A stretch of DNA of 46,181 nt from contig NZ_AGFG01000040.1 of NCBI RefSeq assembly GCF_000226255.1, forward strand, positions 1 to 46,181, given 5' to 3'. The stretch's first letter is position 1. Each line of letters begins with the position of its first letter. Under the pieces are notes generated by a model, which made no database searches, was not told the origin of the DNA, and saw only the letters and a list, made by a program, of their open reading frames with translations. Below are positions 45,125 to 46,181 of this stretch, one piece after another. Origin of the DNA: Desulfovibrio sp. A2 (GTDB lineage Bacteria; Desulfobacterota; Desulfovibrionia; Desulfovibrionales; Desulfovibrionaceae). Position numbers and translations under genes: made by a program.

Positions 45125-45189
45125 CGGGGCTCTGCCCCGTGCCCCGCCGGGGGAGCACGCTCCCCCGGTCCCCCTTTCAAGGGGATGGG
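45125..45189 (-). other. three adjacent GC hairpins upstream of folD
   Basis: CGGGGC/GCCCCG (45125-45130 with 45134-45139), CCGGGGGAG/CTCCCCCGG (45147-45155 with 45160-45168, perfect 9 bp) and a small third stem (near 45171-45189) follow one another. They resemble hairpins 1 and 2 of family R but lack its CGTTATGCCTCCGGCGG tract. Confidence 0.5.
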
Positions 45190-45305
45190 CTAACGCTGAA
45201 ATTTCCTGCCGGGCCCCCAGGGTCACCAATGCTCCGGCCACTCTGCAATCGGCGCTTTTCCTGCCCCCGACTTTCTATCATCTTCCGGACTGCCTTTCTT
45301 CCTTA

Positions 45306-45512
45306 TACTCCGCGCGGTCTTCCGCGCGGACGGCTGGTGCCGGGAAGACGGGTGAAACTACGAAATTCGGGGGCTGGCAAGGAAGCAGAGGAATTCCCGA
45401 AGGGAGCGTACTTTCGTACGTGACCGAGGGAAATCCTCTGCTGACGCCGCCAGCGCACGAATAGCGGGTTTCGCCGCGTATTCCCGGCATTGGGGAACAG
45501 GCACGCCACCTC
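45306..45512 (+). repeat. family S element, full copy B
   Basis: A GC hairpin (CTCCGCGCGG...CCGCGCGGA) is followed by the 80-base core 45374-45453, from CTGGCAAGGAAG through GGGAGCGTAC-TTTC-GTACGTGACC to GACGCCGCCAG, with arms CAGAGGAATTCCC and GGGAAATCCTCTG, then the GGGTTTCGCC tail and CGGCATTGGGGAACAGGC. It has the same length and layout as copy A. Confidence 0.78.
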
Positions 45513-45532
45513 TTCCCTGTCCCCCGCCCGAA

Positions 45533-45566
45533 AGCAAAAGGGAGGGAGCCTCGCAGACCCCCTCCC
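45533..45566 (-). terminator. terminator of eno
   Basis: GGGAGGG (45540-45546) pairs with CCCTCCC (45560-45566); on the minus strand TTTTGCTTT follows (complement of 45531-45539). It lies 21 bases after the eno stop. Confidence 0.75.
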
Positions 45567-45586
45567 CGTCATCGCGCAAGCGTGCG

Positions 45587-46181
45587 CTAGTCCTCGCCTT
45601 CTTCCTCGAAGCCGAAGTGCGCGCTCATCATGGGCCCGAAGTAGATGCCCGTGTCGTCCAGGTCTTCCTCGATGCGCAGCAGCTGGTTGTACTTGGCCAG
45701 CCGGTCGCTGCGGCACAGGGAGCCGGTCTTGATCTGCCCGGCGTTCAGGCCCACGGCGAGGTCGGAGATGAAATGGTCCTCGGTCTCGCCCGAACGGTGC
45801 GAAATCACCGTGGTGTACGCGGCCTGCTTGGCCATCTCGATGGTGTCCAAAGTCTCGGTCAGCGTGCCAATCTGGTTCAACTTGATGAGGATGGAGTTGG
45901 CCACGCCCTCGTCGATGCCCTCGGCCAGGATGTCCGGGTTGGTCACGAAGATGTCGTCGCCCACCAGCTGAATGGTGTCGCCCAGCTTGTAGGTCAGTTC
46001 GCGCCAGCCGTCCCAGTCGGACTCGGCCAGGCCGTCCTCGATGGAGATCAGCGGGTAGCGCGTGGTGAATTCGCCCAGCCATTCCACCATCTCGGAATTG
46101 GACAGGTTCTTGCCCTCGCCCGCCAGCACGTACTTGCCGTCCTTGTGAAACTCGGACGCGGCGGCGTCGATGGCCAGCGCG
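45587..46181 (-). CDS. eno: enolase, C-terminal part
   Basis: The right edge cuts the gene; about 198 C-terminal residues are visible of a usual 430. They include the metal-binding and catalytic motifs [44 protein letters not shown] with the catalytic Lys, [18 protein letters not shown], and [19 protein letters not shown]. Enolase interconverts 2-phosphoglycerate and phosphoenolpyruvate in the cytoplasm. The sequence is intact in the part seen and ends in EEEGED. Confidence 0.96.
   Translation of the reverse strand, partial: ALAIDAAASEFHKDGKYVLAGEGKNLSNSEMVEWLGEFTTRYPLISIEDGLAESDWDGWRELTYKLGDTIQLVGDDIFVTNPDILAEGIDEGVANSILIKLNQIGTLTETLDTIEMAKQAAYTTVISHRSGETEDHFISDLAVGLNAGQIKTGSLCRSDRLAKYNQLLRIEEDLDDTGIYFGPMMSAHFGFEEEGED

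Larger units (their letters stand above)
44989..45586. other. 598-base gap between eno and folD
   Basis: No gene is supported here. It holds, from left to right, the folD leader, three adjacent hairpins (45125-45139, 45147-45168, 45169-45189), a family S repeat (45306-45512) and the eno terminator (45533-45566). Confidence 0.6.

Overview
The window is GC-rich, mostly single-copy bacterial chromosome from a Desulfovibrio-like sulfate reducer (Desulfovibrionaceae). I infer this from the gene content and order as I know the family: acs beside a Pat-like gene, psd-pssA-leuACDB, pspCBA/pspF, a MoeA-PBP fusion, flgE, folD and eno. No rRNA or tRNA gene and no CRISPR array was seen.

Layout. 1-1.9 kb: a gene end, a stand-alone receiver protein and a receiver-histidine kinase hybrid. 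1.9-4.8 kb: divergent lipoprotein and patatin phospholipase. 5-10.1 kb: acetyl-CoA synthetase, divergent from a large acyl-CoA synthetase/GNAT protein of the type that acetylates it. 10.2-11.7 kb: one AT-rich P-loop ATPase gene that looks acquired. 11.9-19.6 kb: mostly minus-strand genes (aldehyde dehydrogenase, glycosyltransferase, CheD, IHF/HU subunit, two membrane proteins, DUF523-DUF1722 protein). 19.7-28 kb, plus strand: HAD protein, TVP38 membrane protein, phosphatidylethanolamine synthesis (psd, pssA) and leucine synthesis (leuA, leuC, leuD, leuB). 28-29.4 kb: 1.36 kb without a gene, filled with hairpin repeats. 29.4-32.6 kb: phage-shock module pspA-pspB-pspC with a sigma-54 promoter, divergent from pspF. 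32.6-34.6 kb: MoeA-PBP fusion. 35-35.7 kb: an Abi-like HEPN gene of lower GC. 35.8-41.6 kb: two EamA transporters, a three-gene thiol/peroxide operon and a MucR/Ros regulator. 41.7-46.2 kb, minus strand: flgE with a sigma-54 promoter, a Met-rich exported protein, folD and the end of eno.

The most interesting non-gene content is two families of interspersed structured elements. Family R has five copies, in 28.1-29.2 kb and at 34.7 kb. It carries the conserved tract CTCGTTATGCCTCCGGCGG (one T for C in the 34.7-kb copy), followed in full copies by three hairpins. Family S has three hairpin copies and a partial one (26.7, 40.1-40.5, 45.3 kb), built around a conserved GGGAGCGTAC...GTACGTGACC core. 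In both, paired arms change in a compensatory way between copies, so the fold seems to be conserved, not just the sequence. One S copy lies inside the leu operon between leuD and leuB.

Other points: the well-placed ATG of pspC is out of frame across a G9 tract; the aldehyde dehydrogenase lacks the usual general-base Glu; the Pat-like protein keeps a His expected of an active ADP-forming acyl-CoA synthetase. All calls come from reading the sequence; no database search was run.
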